A DNA stretch of 29,401 nucleotides from a virus. Of this stretch, positions 8,142 through 14,611 are shown piece after piece. Position 1 is the stretch's first letter. Every line of letters starts with the position of its first letter. The stretch covers positions 1 to 29,401 of the IMG/VR virus record IMGVR_UViG_3300034198_001978; one strand, 5' to 3'. The translations under genes and the position numbers were made by a program. The notes under the pieces are model-generated. The model had not been told where the DNA came from. It saw only the letters and a program-made list of their open reading frames with translations, and did no database searches.

Positions 8142-10313
8142 ATGGCAAATCTCGCCTCGATCCTTAACGACCCAAATTACGTCAACGCCAATGAGGCGAC
8201 AAAGAAGGCGATTTTTGACAAGTTTTCCGCACAGGACACAAACTTTACAAATGCGAACCCTGCAACACAAGACGCCATTCGTCAAAAGTTTGGTGTCCAG
8301 ACACCCGAGGGGCGAAATGTTGAAATAGATGTTCGGTTTCCAAGTTCAACGACACCTGAGTTGCCCGAATCGCTGCGCCCTCGTCCAGAAGCTGTAACGC
8401 CAGGCCCACGTCAAGAACTAAGCACTGGTCAAAAGGTTTACCAAGCCGCCCGTCCTTATGTTGCCCCGTTGTTGGAGGCTGGCGGCGCGATTGGCGGCGG
8501 TCTGCTGGGCACTCCGATGGGTCCAGCAGGCGTTGTAGGCGGCGCTGGCCTTGGCTACGGCATTGCCAAGGAAGGCTTGGAGATGGCCGATGTGGCGATG
8601 GGCATGAAAGCCCCTCGTCAAGGCGTCGCCCAAGTCGCTGAACCTGTGCGTAACGTACTTGAAGGCGCAACCTTTGAAGCGGGCGGTCGGGTTGCTGGTC
8701 CGTTGCTTGCTAAAGGTGTGGGCAAGCTGATGGACTTGCGCCAGATTCCGCAAAACAAAGCCACCAAGATCGTGAAAGACGCTCTTGGTCCAGACTTACC
8801 CGAAGTGCTCAATGCGCTCAAGGCAGGGCAGGGCAAGGGCATGAGTGCTGCACAAGCCACAGCCGACATCAACAGCCCCACGTTCCAAGCCTTGATTGAC
8901 CGAGCCACGGCCCGCGATCCACGGTTCTTGCAGGCGCTGGAGAAGTCCCAAGGCGAGGCGTCGCTGAACGCGTTGTCCAAACTGGCCGGGGGCGCTACAG
9001 CCGCTGATGTGCGGGCTACCACAGAAAACGCAAAGAAAGCTGTCAGTTCAATTACCAGCCCCATGCGTGAGACAGCCCTTAACCGCGCCAACTTAGGCAA
9101 AGAAGTGGCCCGCTTGGAAAACATGGCTGATGATCTTGGTGAGCAAGCGGCTGGCAAAGTGCAAGAAGTGCGCCGCCTGATGGAGTTAGGTGACATTGCA
9201 ACCGCCAACGCGCGCTTGGGCCTGATCAAGCAAAACCTGCCCGTAGGTTTGGAAAAGTATACCTACTCAGGCGAGTTGGCCGAAAAGGCTTTTGGCGAGT
9301 GGTCTAACAAAGCCGCACAGGCATCTCTCGATCTGGGTCAAGGCGCCCGGTTTGCGGATGAAGCAGCCGGTGCTTTGCGTTCGGTGGGCATCAAACCGTT
9401 GGAAGGCGCGCCGTTGGTGCGTAGCCTAAAAGCCGTGGCAAACAACCCTGAGTTTGCAGGCAATGACGTGTTGACAGGCGCGCTCAAAAATGTGTCTGAC
9501 GACATTGCCAAGTGGACCAGCAGCGGCGGTGTCATCGACGCCCGCGCACTGGACGCCATCCGCAAGAACTCGGTCAACGCCGCCATCCAACAACTTCGCC
9601 CGGGCATGGACGCCACAAGCCAACGCAACCTTGCTGCTGGCGTATTGAGCCGTGTTAAACCCGTGCTGGACGACGCCGTTGAAGCTGCGGGCGGCACAGG
9701 CTACCGTGAGTATCTAAAACAGCACGCCCAAATGTCTCAAAAGGTTGCTGAAAAGCAATTGACTGGCGAAGCGCTGCGTTTGTTTAAGACCGACAAAAAC
9801 GCATTTGTGCGACTGGTGCAAAACGAGTCGCCCGAAGCCGTCGAGAAAATTCTTGGCCCCGGCAAGTACAACATCGCCGTTGAGTTGGCCGAAAACACTT
9901 TGGCACCGTTGGAGGCCGAAGCCGCTAAGGTCATCCGCAACGCCAACATTCAATCTCAAGTTGAAGGCGGTCAGACAGCGCTCAAAGAATTGCTGTTGCA
10001 AAACATGAGCAAATTGCGTTTGCCGTCATACCTGAGCGCCGTGGCCGCGACAACAAACAAGGCGTTGAACATCTTGGAAAACAAGATTGGCGCTAAGACT
10101 ATGTCAACCTTGACCGAAGCGCTGAAGACACCCGAAGGCGCTGCTCAGTTGTTGGAATCACTGCCTGCTGCCGAACGCAATCGCGTGTTGCAAATCATGG
10201 CCGATCCGTCAAAATGGGCCGCGCCAACCCGCGCTGCTGTGACCGGAACCACTACAATGGGCGTCAACATGCTGGCACCTAACCGTAATGTTGAAAACGC
10301 TTTTGTGAGGTAA
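8142..10313 (+). CDS. Large ejection / internal virion protein with glycine-rich membrane segments
   Basis: A 723-residue protein with ribosome site AAGGATAGAAC before the ATG. Residues ~1-50 contain a helical repeat (ILNDPNYVNANEATKKAIFD, then a second NANPATQDAIRQKFG). Residues ~105-145 are a Gly/Ala-rich hydrophobic stretch (GGAIGGGLLGTPMGPAGVVG) able to enter membranes. The rest is helical and charged (residues ~195-680). It is the third and longest gene of the ejection group. In P22-type phages such proteins leave the head before the DNA and build a path through the cell envelope. No peptidoglycan-cutting motif is visible. It is immediately followed by the lysis cassette. Confidence 0.6.
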   Translation: MANLASILNDPNYVNANEATKKAIFDKFSAQDTNFTNANPATQDAIRQKFGVQTPEGRNVEIDVRFPSSTTPELPESLRPRPEAVTPGPRQELSTGQKVYQAARPYVAPLLEAGGAIGGGLLGTPMGPAGVVGGAGLGYGIAKEGLEMADVAMGMKAPRQGVAQVAEPVRNVLEGATFEAGGRVAGPLLAKGVGKLMDLRQIPQNKATKIVKDALGPDLPEVLNALKAGQGKGMSAAQATADINSPTFQALIDRATARDPRFLQALEKSQGEASLNALSKLAGGATAADVRATTENAKKAVSSITSPMRETALNRANLGKEVARLENMADDLGEQAAGKVQEVRRLMELGDIATANARLGLIKQNLPVGLEKYTYSGELAEKAFGEWSNKAAQASLDLGQGARFADEAAGALRSVGIKPLEGAPLVRSLKAVANNPEFAGNDVLTGALKNVSDDIAKWTSSGGVIDARALDAIRKNSVNAAIQQLRPGMDATSQRNLAAGVLSRVKPVLDDAVEAAGGTGYREYLKQHAQMSQKVAEKQLTGEALRLFKTDKNAFVRLVQNESPEAVEKILGPGKYNIAVELAENTLAPLEAEAAKVIRNANIQSQVEGGQTALKELLLQNMSKLRLPSYLSAVAATTNKALNILENKIGAKTMSTLTEALKTPEGAAQLLESLPAAERNRVLQIMADPSKWAAPTRAAVTGTTTMGVNMLAPNRNVENAFVR

Positions 10314-10316
10314 GTG

Positions 10317-10550
10317 ATGAACATCCCCGAGATCGACCCAGTGAAGTACGGCGTGCTGTGGGAACGCGTACAAAACTACGAGCGCCGTTTTGACGACATG
10401 AGCGTCAAGATCGACAAGATGGAAGTGTCCATTGAAAAATTGGTGGCGATGGCCAATCAAGGCCGGGGCGGGTTTTGGGCAGGCATGGCGTTTGTGTCGT
10501 TCTTCTCCAGCGCAGTAGGGTTTTTACTTAGCTGGATAAAAGGGCACTGA
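10317..10550 (+). CDS. Holin-like protein: coiled coil plus C-terminal membrane helix
   Basis: A 77-residue protein. The ATG at 10317 is preferred over the adjacent GTG at 10314 because GAGG at 10306-10309 is then well spaced. Residues ~12-47 form a charged coiled coil (ERVQNYERRFDDMSVKIDKM), and residues ~52-74 one membrane helix (FWAGMAFVSFFSSAVGFLLS). This matches small class III-type holins or haemolysin XhlA-like proteins encoded next to endolysins. It overlaps the endopeptidase gene (TGATG). It most likely makes or regulates the inner-membrane lesion at lysis. An accessory holin role is also possible, because a second holin candidate lies two genes downstream. Confidence 0.65.
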   Translation: MNIPEIDPVKYGVLWERVQNYERRFDDMSVKIDKMEVSIEKLVAMANQGRGGFWAGMAFVSFFSSAVGFLLSWIKGH

Positions 10551-10930
10551 TGTTCTCACTTGGCCCACGTTCAATCGCGCGCCTAAAAGGCGTCCATCCT
10601 GACTTGGTAAAAGTTGTTGAACGCGCCATTGAGATCAGCACAATTGATTTCACAGTGCTTGAGGGCTTACGCAGCCCTGAGCGCCAAAGAGCGCTGGTTG
10701 ACACGGGCGCAAGCCAAACCCTTAACTCACGCCATATCACCGGCCACGCCGTAGATTTGGGCGCTTGGGTAGACGACCAGGTAGATTGGTCTTGGCCGCT
10801 GTACAACAAGATTGCAACGGCGATGAAAGAAGCCGCGAAACAACTTAACGTCAAAATCGTTTGGGGCGGCGATTGGAAAAGTTTTAAAGACGGGCCTCAT
10901 TTTGAACTTGACCGAAAGGCGTACCCATAA
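10550..10930 (+). CDS. Endolysin: M15-family zinc peptidase (L-Ala-D-Glu / D,D-type)
   Basis: A 126-residue protein of the VanY/Ply500-like M15 peptidase family, which cuts peptide stems of peptidoglycan. The zinc site is visible: SRHITGHAVD gives His62 and Asp69, and DGPHFEL gives His117. LRSPERQRALVDTGAS (residues 40-55) is the usual upstream motif. There is no signal peptide, so release to the periplasm should depend on a holin. It lies between two holin-like genes with 1-base overlaps (TGATG and TAATG). Confidence 0.9.
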   Translation: MFSLGPRSIARLKGVHPDLVKVVERAIEISTIDFTVLEGLRSPERQRALVDTGASQTLNSRHITGHAVDLGAWVDDQVDWSWPLYNKIATAMKEAAKQLNVKIVWGGDWKSFKDGPHFELDRKAYP

Positions 10931-11298
10931 TGGACCCGATTACTATTCTTGCCGCCCTTGGCCCGTTGGCCGTTGATTTGGGTAAATCTTTGATCGGGCG
11001 ATTTATTCAGACCGACAGTTACAAACCGGTCAATGTGGATGAATACGTCAAGATGCGCCAGCTTGATTTGGACATGTTTAAAGTCATGAACGATGCGGGT
11101 GGCACCAACCCCTCATACCCTTGGGTTGAGGCCACTGTGCGCCTTATGCGCCCTGCTATTGGGCTTATGGTGTTAAGCACTTGGGCGTATATGTCGTTAA
11201 ATGGCATACCTAGCGAAGCAGTTGATAATTTTGCGGGCGCAGTAGGTTTTTATCTATTTGGCGACCGCACGTTGTTTTACGCCCGCAAAGGTAAATAA
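10930..11298 (+). CDS. 3TM-type holin (GTA_holin_3TM-like)
   Basis: A 122-residue protein with three possible membrane segments: residues ~3-22 (PITILAALGPLAVDLGKSLI), ~75-92 (MRPAIGLMVLSTWAYMSL) and ~100-115 (VDNFAGAVGFYLFGDRTL). The pattern PWVEATVRLMRPAIGL is typical of the three-helix holin superfamily first described from gene transfer agents. Its start overlaps the endopeptidase stop (TAATG). Together with the coiled-coil holin it completes a lysis cassette. No conventional spanin pair is annotated downstream, although a nested candidate is listed separately. Confidence 0.7.
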   Translation: MDPITILAALGPLAVDLGKSLIGRFIQTDSYKPVNVDEYVKMRQLDLDMFKVMNDAGGTNPSYPWVEATVRLMRPAIGLMVLSTWAYMSLNGIPSEAVDNFAGAVGFYLFGDRTLFYARKGK

Positions 11299-11339
11299 CC
11301 GGTCATAAATAAGTCATACAGCGGGTTTATAACCTGCAT

Positions 11340-11762
11340 ATGAAAGTTAAACAAATAGACGTTCATCATCCGCAAATAGCGGATACGCTGGCATTACTTC
11401 AAAAAGAATGCCTGCCTGTTGACACGCCTTACGACACAACAACCGGCTATTGGTGGATCGTTTATGACTCAAGTAATACGCCGTGCGCTTTCGCTGGCCT
11501 TGTGCCTTCTGCTCGTTGGCTTCGCGTTGGCTACCTGTGCCGGGCCGGAGTCTTGCCCGGCCATCGTGGACGCGGAACTCAGAAGCGTTTAATCCGCGCT
11601 AGGGTACGGCAAGCCCGAAAACTCGGGTGGGAATGGCTGATCAGCGACACGTACAACAACCCTGCTTCTGCTAACAGTTTGATTAGCTGCGGGTTCAAGA
11701 TGTTTGAACCATCGCAACCTTGGGGCGCTAAAGGCACCCTTTACTGGAGATTGAAGCTATGA
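11340..11762 (+). CDS. GNAT-family N-acetyltransferase
   Basis: A 140-residue protein with the acetyl-CoA pyrophosphate-binding motif A at residues 71-80 (VLPGHRGRGT, i.e. R-G-R-G), followed by a long basic helix (QKRLIRARVRQARKLGW) and the C-terminal NPASANSLISCGFKMFEP typical of the fold. The substrate is unknown; phages use such enzymes to modify host proteins, peptidoglycan precursors or small molecules. The 41-base gap before it holds an imperfect palindrome (GCGGGTTTATAACCTGC) but no clear ribosome site. It ends with an ATGA overlap into the metallophosphoesterase gene. A second small reading frame with a signal peptide lies inside it. Confidence 0.8.
   Translation: MKVKQIDVHHPQIADTLALLQKECLPVDTPYDTTTGYWWIVYDSSNTPCAFAGLVPSARWLRVGYLCRAGVLPGHRGRGTQKRLIRARVRQARKLGWEWLISDTYNNPASANSLISCGFKMFEPSQPWGAKGTLYWRLKL
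11464..11592 (+). CDS. Candidate nested small lipoprotein or secreted peptide (possible o-spanin)
   Basis: A 42-residue frame entirely inside the acetyltransferase gene, shifted by +1. Residues 1-8 (MTQVIRRA) are a basic n-region, residues 9-23 (LSLALCLLLVGFALA) a strong hydrophobic core, and TCAGPESCP follows, so it looks like a signal peptide. The LATC sequence is near a lipobox, but Thr at -1 is unusual. A GGA lies about six bases before the ATG. Small Rz1-like lipoproteins are often nested in another gene in lysis cassettes and the cassette otherwise lacks spanins. However, no matching inner-membrane spanin was found, and a chance hydrophobic frame is a serious alternative. Confidence 0.3.
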   Translation: MTQVIRRALSLALCLLLVGFALATCAGPESCPAIVDAELRSV

Positions 11763-12949
11763 ACTTTGACGCCCAACTGATTAGCTATGCAACAGTGCGT
11801 GATCTTGAGTACATCGAGGCGCTTCAAAAGCACGGCACTTACCGGCAAGCCGCTACGGAACTCGGCGTAAACCACAAAACCATTTGGGGCGCTATTGTTC
11901 GGCTTCAGGCGCGCGCGGCCCAAAAAGGCTACAGCCCAGACCACGACATGACCCGGACAGTCCCGGATGGCTTCAGGGTCAAGGGCGTATCGACCTATTA
12001 CAACGCGGATGGCAAACCTTCCGGCCAGTGGGTCAAGTCAAGCGCAGACGAACAAAGACGCCAACAAATCCAATTAGAAGCCCTAGAAGCCCTCAAAGAA
12101 GACCTGCCCAAGGTAGACATGCCCCCACCGGCAAAAATGGACAGGATGGACGATCTGCTGAATGTGTACGTCATCACCGACTACCACATCGGCATGATGG
12201 CCGATCAAGACGAGACGGGCGGCGCAGATTGGGACACAAAGAAATCGGAACAACTGTTTGTCAACTGGTTTGCTACGGCCGCGCAGTTGGCGCCAAACAG
12301 CAAGGTGGGTGTACTTTGCAACTTGGGTGACCTGCTTCACGCTGACGGCATGGTGCCTGAGACGCCGCACAGCAAACATGTGCTGGACGTGGACACGCGG
12401 TTTCAAAAGGTGGTGCGTATCGCCATCCGCATGATTCGCCGGGCGATTGAAATACTGTCGCAAAAGCACGAACATTTGCATATCATCATGGCCGACGCTA
12501 ACCATGACCCGGCGTCTGGCGCATGGCTGCGCGAACTGTTGCACTCAATGTATGACCACAACCCACATATTTCTGTTGATACAAGCATGGACACGTACTA
12601 CTGTGTCGAGCATGGCAAGACTGTTGTATTTTTCCATCACGGCCATCGTAAAAAGATGGAAAAGATTGACGATGTTTTTGTCGCCAAATTTAGGCGCCAA
12701 TACGGCATGGCTGACTACTGCTACGCCCACATGGGTCACTTGCACCACGATCGTTCTTTAGAAACCAACTTGATGACGGTGGAGCGCCACCGAACGCTCG
12801 CGCCAGCGGACGCCTACGCGTCAAAGTCTGGGTACATCTCAGGTCGAGATGCCAAGGTCATTACTTACTCAAAGCGGTTTGGGGAAGTCGGGCGTCTGAT
12901 CATTAGCCCTGAGATGGTGTACACGGCCCCGGTTTGCGAGGCCGTGTAG
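11759..12949 (+). CDS. HTH-domain metallophosphoesterase (nuclease or phosphatase)
   Basis: A 396-residue two-domain protein. Residues ~20-53 (KHGTYRQAATELGVNHKTIW) are a clear helix-turn-helix. From residue ~135 a calcineurin-like phosphoesterase fold follows with its metal ligands: DYH at 141-143, GD at 190-191, NHD at 248-250, the HHGH at 293-296 and GHLH at 326-329. Members of this fold include the SbcD/Mre11 nucleases. The fused DNA-binding domain suggests DNA is the substrate or target, but a nucleotide or protein phosphatase cannot be excluded. It starts at an ATGA overlap with the acetyltransferase and is the last gene of the rightward late operon. Confidence 0.75.
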   Translation: MNFDAQLISYATVRDLEYIEALQKHGTYRQAATELGVNHKTIWGAIVRLQARAAQKGYSPDHDMTRTVPDGFRVKGVSTYYNADGKPSGQWVKSSADEQRRQQIQLEALEALKEDLPKVDMPPPAKMDRMDDLLNVYVITDYHIGMMADQDETGGADWDTKKSEQLFVNWFATAAQLAPNSKVGVLCNLGDLLHADGMVPETPHSKHVLDVDTRFQKVVRIAIRMIRRAIEILSQKHEHLHIIMADANHDPASGAWLRELLHSMYDHNPHISVDTSMDTYYCVEHGKTVVFFHHGHRKKMEKIDDVFVAKFRRQYGMADYCYAHMGHLHHDRSLETNLMTVERHRTLAPADAYASKSGYISGRDAKVITYSKRFGEVGRLIISPEMVYTAPVCEAV

Positions 12950-12954
12950 TTAAT

Positions 12955-12973
12955 TAAACAACACTGTTGTTTA
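12955..12973. terminator. AT-rich inverted repeat between convergent operons
   Basis: TAAACAAC-ACT-GTTGTTTA forms an 8-bp stem with a 3-base loop exactly where the rightward late operon and the leftward early operon meet; it includes the stop codon of the leftward gene. It is symmetrical, so it could act both ways, but it is GC-poor and has no long T-run. A bidirectional terminator is probable from position rather than from strength. Confidence 0.4.
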
Positions 12974-13192
12974 TTGAGCAGCTTGGCCAGACAAAGTCTC
13001 GTCAAGTTCTTCTTCTTCAAATTCGTCTTCAGCTTCTTCATCGACCGCGCTGAATTCGTACGCGCCAATCCAGCCTTCAGCTTCTTGGAACTCGATGAAA
13101 TCCTTGAGCGTTTCGATGATGTCGAAGTCGTTTGTTTCGATCTTGACAGTGCCGTTACCCAACCAACCGATAGCCATTTCAAATTTAAACAT
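12971..13192 (-). CDS. Highly acidic small protein
   Basis: A 73-residue protein with a good ribosome site (AGGAGTTAAAC before the ATG). It has 22 Asp/Glu against 3 Lys; residues ~50-66 (VDEEAEDEFEEEELDET) are almost purely acidic. The first half (FKFEMAIGWLGNGTVKIETN) looks like a folded beta domain. It is the last gene of the leftward operon. Small acidic early phage proteins sometimes mimic DNA to block host enzymes, but many do not, so no function is assigned. Confidence 0.65.
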   Translation of the reverse strand: MFKFEMAIGWLGNGTVKIETNDFDIIETLKDFIEFQEAEGWIGAYEFSAVDEEAEDEFEEEELDETLSGQAAQ

Positions 13193-13250
13193 GTTTAACT
13201 CCTAAAACAGCGGATTGCTGCAAATTCATCGTAAAGGTTACGAATGACAG

Positions 13251-13391
13251 TTAAATGTCACGAAATAGAGGGCGCTCGTTGGTAGTAAACCGGTGCAGGT
13301 TAGCGCACTCGTAGCGCCGGTATGTGGTGCCGTCGGCCTTTTGCCTAGTTTCTAAAACATTGGTCCAAGCCCTACAGGTGGGGCACTTCAT
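13251..13391 (-). CDS. Small zinc-ribbon protein
   Basis: A 46-residue protein starting at an ATGA overlap with the gene upstream. CPTC at residues 3-6 and ECANLHRFTT at residues 28-37 give a likely CxxC...CxxxH zinc site. The layout, with a basic TYRRYEC strand and the FTTNER ending, resembles the N-terminal zinc ribbon of the NrdR repressor and stand-alone phage zinc ribbons. It could bind nucleic acid or act as a small regulator. A gap of 58 bases separates it from the acidic protein downstream. Confidence 0.6.
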   Translation of the reverse strand: MKCPTCRAWTNVLETRQKADGTTYRRYECANLHRFTTNERPLFRDI

Positions 13392-13570
13392 GATTCGGCC
13401 TTTGTCATGTAGTCCAAATTACTGGCAACCTTTTTTTGCGCCGCCATACCGTCCTCGTACCCCGCCGAATAGGCCGCGTCTTGGGACTCAATCAACTGGC
13501 GTATCAGCGACAGTGATTCCTCGCATACACGCACCAGGTTCTCCAGTGCTGCTTTTTCATTTACTTTCAT
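13388..13570 (-). CDS. Small helical hypothetical protein
   Basis: A 60-residue protein with ribosome site AAGGGGAAGCT before its ATG and ATGA overlaps on both sides. It is predicted mostly helical (ENLVRVCEESLSLIRQLIES), with a Gly/Tyr turn (SAGYEDGMAA). I do not recognise a family. The tight coupling to its neighbours supports that it is expressed. Confidence 0.5.
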   Translation of the reverse strand: MKVNEKAALENLVRVCEESLSLIRQLIESQDAAYSAGYEDGMAAQKKVASNLDYMTKAES

Positions 13571-13878
13571 AGCTTCCCCTTTGGTATTTCGTGTTTGTTA
13601 AGCGTGGGCTTAACGCTTGATTTGGCGCGGCTGTAAACGCCGAACAACTTGTACGCAATCAACGCCGCTTCTTTTTCTTTGGTTGTTGCGCCCAATCGGT
13701 GGATGGTGCCGATCAGTTTGCCCTGCTTGCGCTGCTCGTCAACAAATGCAGACGCTATCTCGGACGCAGACAGCCCGGCCTCGCCTTTAGCGCGGTAAGT
13801 ATGGTCGGCCATAAAGATGCTGTCGCGTGGGGTATTCCTCCAAAGGAATGGCGACATGGGGTGGCATTTACATTTCAT
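13567..13878 (-). CDS. Hypothetical protein, helix-turn-helix-like middle
   Basis: A 103-residue protein. The start at 13878 is fixed by an ATGA overlap with the upstream gene and a GGAAG four bases before it, in preference to a longer frame starting at 13932. The N-terminus MKCKCHPMSPFLWRNTPRDS has a CKCH cluster. Residues ~34-70 (GLSASEIASAFVDEQRKQGK) look like a short helical, possibly DNA-binding, segment, and the C-terminus is basic. Function unknown. Confidence 0.5.
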   Translation of the reverse strand: MKCKCHPMSPFLWRNTPRDSIFMADHTYRAKGEAGLSASEIASAFVDEQRKQGKLIGTIHRLGATTKEKEAALIAYKLFGVYSRAKSSVKPTLNKHEIPKGKL

Positions 13879-14054
13879 GGCGCTTCCAGATAGGCTGTCA
13901 AACGCTTGATTTGTGCTTCCCGGTACTTGCACATCGAGTCGGCGTATTCACGCGCTGTCTGGGCGTCTAGCAGCTTGCGCTTGCAGTCGTCCAGTTCGCG
14001 CTGTGCTAACACCTTGGCTTCCGGTATCCTAAACAATTCTTTCCAATAGTTCAT
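13875..14054 (-). CDS. Small coiled-coil hypothetical protein
   Basis: A 59-residue protein. ATGA overlaps at both ends fix its limits. It is helical and charged throughout (AQRELDDCKRKLLDAQTARE). No family recognised. It is one of five consecutive short helical proteins of 55-79 residues in this part of the operon. Confidence 0.55.
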   Translation of the reverse strand: MNYWKELFRIPEAKVLAQRELDDCKRKLLDAQTAREYADSMCKYREAQIKRLTAYLEAP

Positions 14055-14236
14055 TTCGTTGCTTCCTTCAGGAGTTCTACGCGCTCTCGGGCCACGCGCA
14101 GAGTGTTGTAGCGCTGGTGCAATCGCTCCAGCACGGTTATGCGCTTGGCCGTAGCGCGTTCGTTTTCCAGTAACGCCAAGACTTCTTCCTCAGTCTTAAG
14201 CGCCAGGTCACTGTTCAGTTTTCGCCATGTAAGCAT
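14051..14236 (-). CDS. Small coiled-coil hypothetical protein
   Basis: A 61-residue protein with ribosome site GAGGAAAAGATCA before the ATG; that site lies inside the end of the upstream gene, which it overlaps by 29 bases. Predicted to be one or two helices with heptad-like spacing (EEEVLALLENERATAKRITV). Function unknown. Confidence 0.55.
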   Translation of the reverse strand: MLTWRKLNSDLALKTEEEVLALLENERATAKRITVLERLHQRYNTLRVARERVELLKEATK

Positions 14237-14375
14237 TGATCTTTTCCTCTAGTTTTTGTATTTCGTTTTGCGTGTGTTCGTAGCTGCGGATCGCTGCGTT
14301 CATCTGCCGTTCTTTGTGCTTGACCTCAGACTTTGCAGCCTTCAGCTTGGCTTTCCACAGGTCTATTCGTTTCAT
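14208..14375 (-). CDS. Small basic coiled-coil hypothetical protein
   Basis: A 55-residue protein with ribosome site GGGGGAACAC before the ATG. It starts at an ATGA overlap with the upstream gene. Lys-rich and helical (LWKAKLKAAKSEVKHKERQM). Function unknown. Confidence 0.5.
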   Translation of the reverse strand: MKRIDLWKAKLKAAKSEVKHKERQMNAAIRSYEHTQNEIQKLEEKINAYMAKTEQ

Positions 14376-14611
14376 GTGTTCCCCCTTGCTCGGATGGCGC
14401 GTTTACAGTCAAGCGCGTCAGGCGGGTCAATATCGTCTTCGTCAGTCAATGTCCAAACACGATATAGGTCATCACAAACTGTTGCACACGCCTCACGCTC
14501 ATCAGCACGAACAAGGGCTTCAAAGGCTTTGAATCGTTCAATCACATCTTCTGGCGGCTTTAGCCAAGTCAACAAGCCAGCCTCACGGGCCATGTCTATC
14601 GTGTCTCTCAT
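14372..14611 (-). CDS. Hypothetical phage protein
   Basis: A 79-residue protein. The start at 14611 is set by an ATGA overlap with the helicase stop and is preferred to a longer frame from 14668 that would run inside the helicase gene. It contains ERFKAFEALVRADEREACA, a helical motif common in small phage early proteins, and an acidic loop DEDDIDPPDALDCKR. Function unknown. Confidence 0.55.
   Translation of the reverse strand: MRDTIDMAREAGLLTWLKPPEDVIERFKAFEALVRADEREACATVCDDLYRVWTLTDEDDIDPPDALDCKRAIRARGNT

Noticed and set aside
7119-8285. 388-codon open frame on the minus strand
   Set aside because: It lies entirely antisense to two convincing virion genes; long antisense frames arise from their codon bias. 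Low-complexity Cys/Phe-rich product, no ribosome site.
12921-12947. Stem ACACGGCC / GGCCGTGT at the end of the metallophosphoesterase gene
   Set aside because: The loop is 11 bases, the stem overlaps coding sequence and the stop codon, and no T-tract follows; the inverted repeat just after it is the better terminator candidate.
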